From a candidate division FCPU426 bacterium (GTDB lineage: Bacteria; Oederibacteriota; Muellerivitia; Muellerivitales; Muellerivitaceae), in assembly GCA_030041545.1 (NCBI GenBank), contig JASHNQ010000013.1, positions 23,357-87,356 on the forward strand: DNA of 64,000 bases, written 5' to 3'. Both the position numbers and the translations under genes were made by a program. Every line of letters starts with the position of its first letter. The first letter of the stretch is position 1. A model generated the notes under the pieces. That model saw nothing but the letters and a program-made list of their open reading frames with translations. It was not told where the DNA came from and searched no databases. Shown here piece by piece: positions 62,575-64,000 of this stretch.

Positions 62575-63054
62575 ATGTTCAAAAAATACTTTTGCTTTTT
62601 ATGTTTAATCATGGGTTGGCTTCCGGGAGGAAAACTCTTATTTGCCCAAGAAACCAAAGCGGCCCCAATACTAAAGAAATCCATTGTTTATAAATGGACG
62701 ACGTTGGAAGGAATGAACTATTACTTTTCAGGTTTAAAAGTTACGGACTACAAAAACCTGGAAAAAATCATTCTCCCCATGGATGACCCCGAATCAACCC
62801 GACTTTTGAGGCAATCGGAAGATTCAAGGATATGGGGATCGGGCGGAATTCTTTCCGGGGATGTCATTTTTATTATCGGGGGAGTCAGGGCCGTCAACGA
62901 TTTTGGAGCCAACCGTAATAGCAACGGCTTCCAGGACTTGGGGGTTGCCGTTTCTGGGTTGGGCATAAATAGAAAAATAGGGTCAGGTCTTGAAAATTGC
63001 AGTCTGGAGTTTTTCTCCTTAAAGGCCTCGCCATGGCCGTACATATCTCCTTAG
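62575..63054 (+). CDS. Secreted protein truncated by an inverted repeat, unknown
   Basis: ATG at 62575 follows TAGGA. A signal peptide (CFLCLIMGWLPGGKLLFAQ) is followed by about 110 residues with no recognised domain. From 62980 the reading frame enters a perfect 26-bp inverted repeat, so the last 25 residues are repeat-derived and the native C-terminus is lost. Composition is AT-rich, like the Rhs region. Confidence 0.5.
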   Translation: MFKKYFCFLCLIMGWLPGGKLLFAQETKAAPILKKSIVYKWTTLEGMNYYFSGLKVTDYKNLEKIILPMDDPESTRLLRQSEDSRIWGSGGILSGDVIFIIGGVRAVNDFGANRNSNGFQDLGVAVSGLGINRKIGSGLENCSLEFFSLKASPWPYISP

Positions 63055-63078
63055 ACTGCAATTTTCAAGACCTGACCC
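62980..63078. mobile_element. Perfect 26-bp inverted repeat, probable non-autonomous element
   Basis: Arms at 62980-63005 and 63053-63078 are exact reverse complements beginning GGGTCAGGTCTTGAAAATTG, with a 47-base loop. GGGTCAGGTCTTG words resemble, from memory, repeats associated with Y1/REP-type transposases. No transposase gene is present. It interrupts the gene at 62575 and abuts the fragment at 63088. Confidence 0.65.
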
Positions 63079-63087
63079 CACTGTTCC

Positions 63088-63399
63088 TTGTCCGTCAACG
63101 CGGACGGGGAAATCTTCCGGGTGGAGGGGACGGCCACTTTGACCACGGACAACGGCGAACCTAACAACCCGCAGGCCGAAGGGACCGTGGCCATGGAAGT
63201 GGAGGTCATCCACCAGCCCATCGACAACCCCGATGGGCGAATCGGCTTGGTGGCGGAGGAAAAGGCCCTCCCGGAGGCCCCATCCGCCTCCGAACCCAAA
63301 ACCGCCCCGGCCCAGGCGGGCGGGCCGGCAACCGACCCCGCGGCCAAGTTCATGGGCGACGCGGTAGGAGAGGCAGGGAAGAAGATTTTGGGGTTCTAA
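63088..63399 (+). pseudogene. C-terminal gene fragment, unknown
   Basis: The frame opens directly after the inverted repeat (previous stop at 63073), so the 5' part of the gene is missing. The 103 residues from TTG at 63088 are acidic, with a Pro/Ala-rich linker (EAPSASEPKTAPAQAGG) and a final helix FMGDAVGEAGKKILGF. GC content returns to the level of the rest of the window. No family is recognised. Confidence 0.4.
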
Positions 63400-63428
63400 G
63401 CACAGAAGTAACATGGACGGAGGTGGAT

Positions 63429-63692
63429 ATGAGTTCGAACGAACCGCAGGATGATGATGAAGGTGATCTTCCTCACATCGGCGTCAGCGGTTGGCAGAAG
63501 GGCCTGAACTAGTTTGAACAGTATGAATTCGTCGAAGCCGAGATCCGGTCGAACCCCCAACTGGGCTTGAAGGAGCTATCGGAACGGCTGGGCCTGACCG
63601 AGGCCAAAATCGAGCAGGTCCTCAAGCTCATGCCGCTCCTGAATGAAGCTTCCCGAAAAATGATCCGGGACAACCTTTCAAATATTGTGTGA
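63429..63692 (+). pseudogene. Small HTH-like protein interrupted by TAG
   Basis: A strong GGAGGTGG site precedes ATG at 63429. After 27 codons TAG at 63510-63512 interrupts, and the same frame continues (FEQYEFVEAEIRSNPQLGLK, then ELSERLGLTEAKIEQVLKLM) to TGA at 63690. The second half looks like a helix-turn-helix. Function unknown. Confidence 0.5.
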
Positions 63693-63806
63693 AGCTCTGT
63701 GGCTTTTGAGGATTGAAACCGTTGTAGGGATTTGCTTTTAAATGCTTCAGGCTTTTCGAGGACGACCAACGTTTTGGACCTTTTTTGAAATGACATACCT
63801 ATGATT

Positions 63807-63990
63807 AAGAGCCTCTGCTATGAGGCCGTTCCGCAAGCCCCTGATAACCTACACCCACCGAGCCTTTGACTTTCTTTGGATTTCGTGAATTCCCACTGCT
63901 ATTCGTGCTCAAGGCACAAGATAGGAATCCGACGACGTTCCCGATGGGAGCCACCACCTAACAAACGTGCTTTTGGGCACGGAGGCTCTT
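63807..63990 (+). ncRNA. ssrS: 6S RNA candidate
   Basis: A 184-nt segment is closed by a perfect 9-bp stem (AAGAGCCTC and GAGGCTCTT). Inside are a C-rich 5' side (CCGCAAGCCCCTGATAACC) and a 3' side (CCGATGGGAGCCACCACC) that could form the open central bubble. An apical arm has GGATT and AATCC and the hairpin GTGCTCAAGGCAC. Length and layout match 6S RNA, which sequesters sigma70 RNA polymerase. There is no protein frame. Identification is by structure only. Confidence 0.55.
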
Positions 63991-64000
63991 CGTGGTCATC

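Overview
The window is a GC-rich chromosomal segment of a Gram-negative-type bacterium. It carries a complete division and cell-wall run (ftsW-murG-murC-murB-ddl-ftsQ-ftsA-ftsZ), O-antigen-ligase-like and GT-C glycosyltransferase-like membrane proteins, a cell-wall amidase, a two-component system and c-di-GMP proteins. There is no rRNA, tRNA or CRISPR array. Protein sequences alone do not place it in a well-known genus, and an uncultivated lineage is plausible. The code is standard, with many GTG and TTG starts.

Layout. 1-10150: dcw cluster on the + strand, with a 51-residue unknown protein between ftsQ and ftsA. 10221-13579: overlapping genes for a polysaccharide deacetylase, an N-acetylmuramoyl-L-alanine amidase and a PgeF/YfiH protein. 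13620-15894: small proteins and an OGG1-like glycosylase. 16056-19390: NtrC-like regulator with a degenerate ATPase, histidine kinase and degenerate receiver protein. 19537-26670: HU protein, two tandem paralogous GT-C-like proteins and a Wzy-like ligase. 26900-34603: Rel, RidA, a zinc-finger membrane protein, GuaB and GuaA. 34839-41576: DnaE, a secreted unknown and a second Wzy-like protein (- strand). 41858-46243: aminopropyltransferase, arginine decarboxylase, PilZ protein and diguanylate cyclase. 46465-53759: GalE, Orn, deformylase, ACT protein, a 738-residue unknown, PEBP, SixA and a second deformylase. 54117-60137: GH1 glycosidase, a GT-C-like protein and ClpB. 60140-63700: a decayed accessory patch with a broken MntA/HepT module, an orphan Rhs tip and other interrupted genes. 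63807-63990: a 6S-RNA-like gene.

The most unusual feature is the intergenic DNA. Most gaps in front of genes hold one long hairpin whose arms are degenerate tandem repeats of 7 bp (less often 9 bp) around a separate palindromic core. The word families differ in sequence but share the 7-bp period and the architecture. These elements abut start codons, run into the 3' ends of murG, galE and a glycosyltransferase gene, and are present in nearly every dcw gap. Separately, ftsA, guaA and clpB each have a second copy of their own 3' end downstream, as expected where DNA inserted at a gene's 3' end and was later lost.
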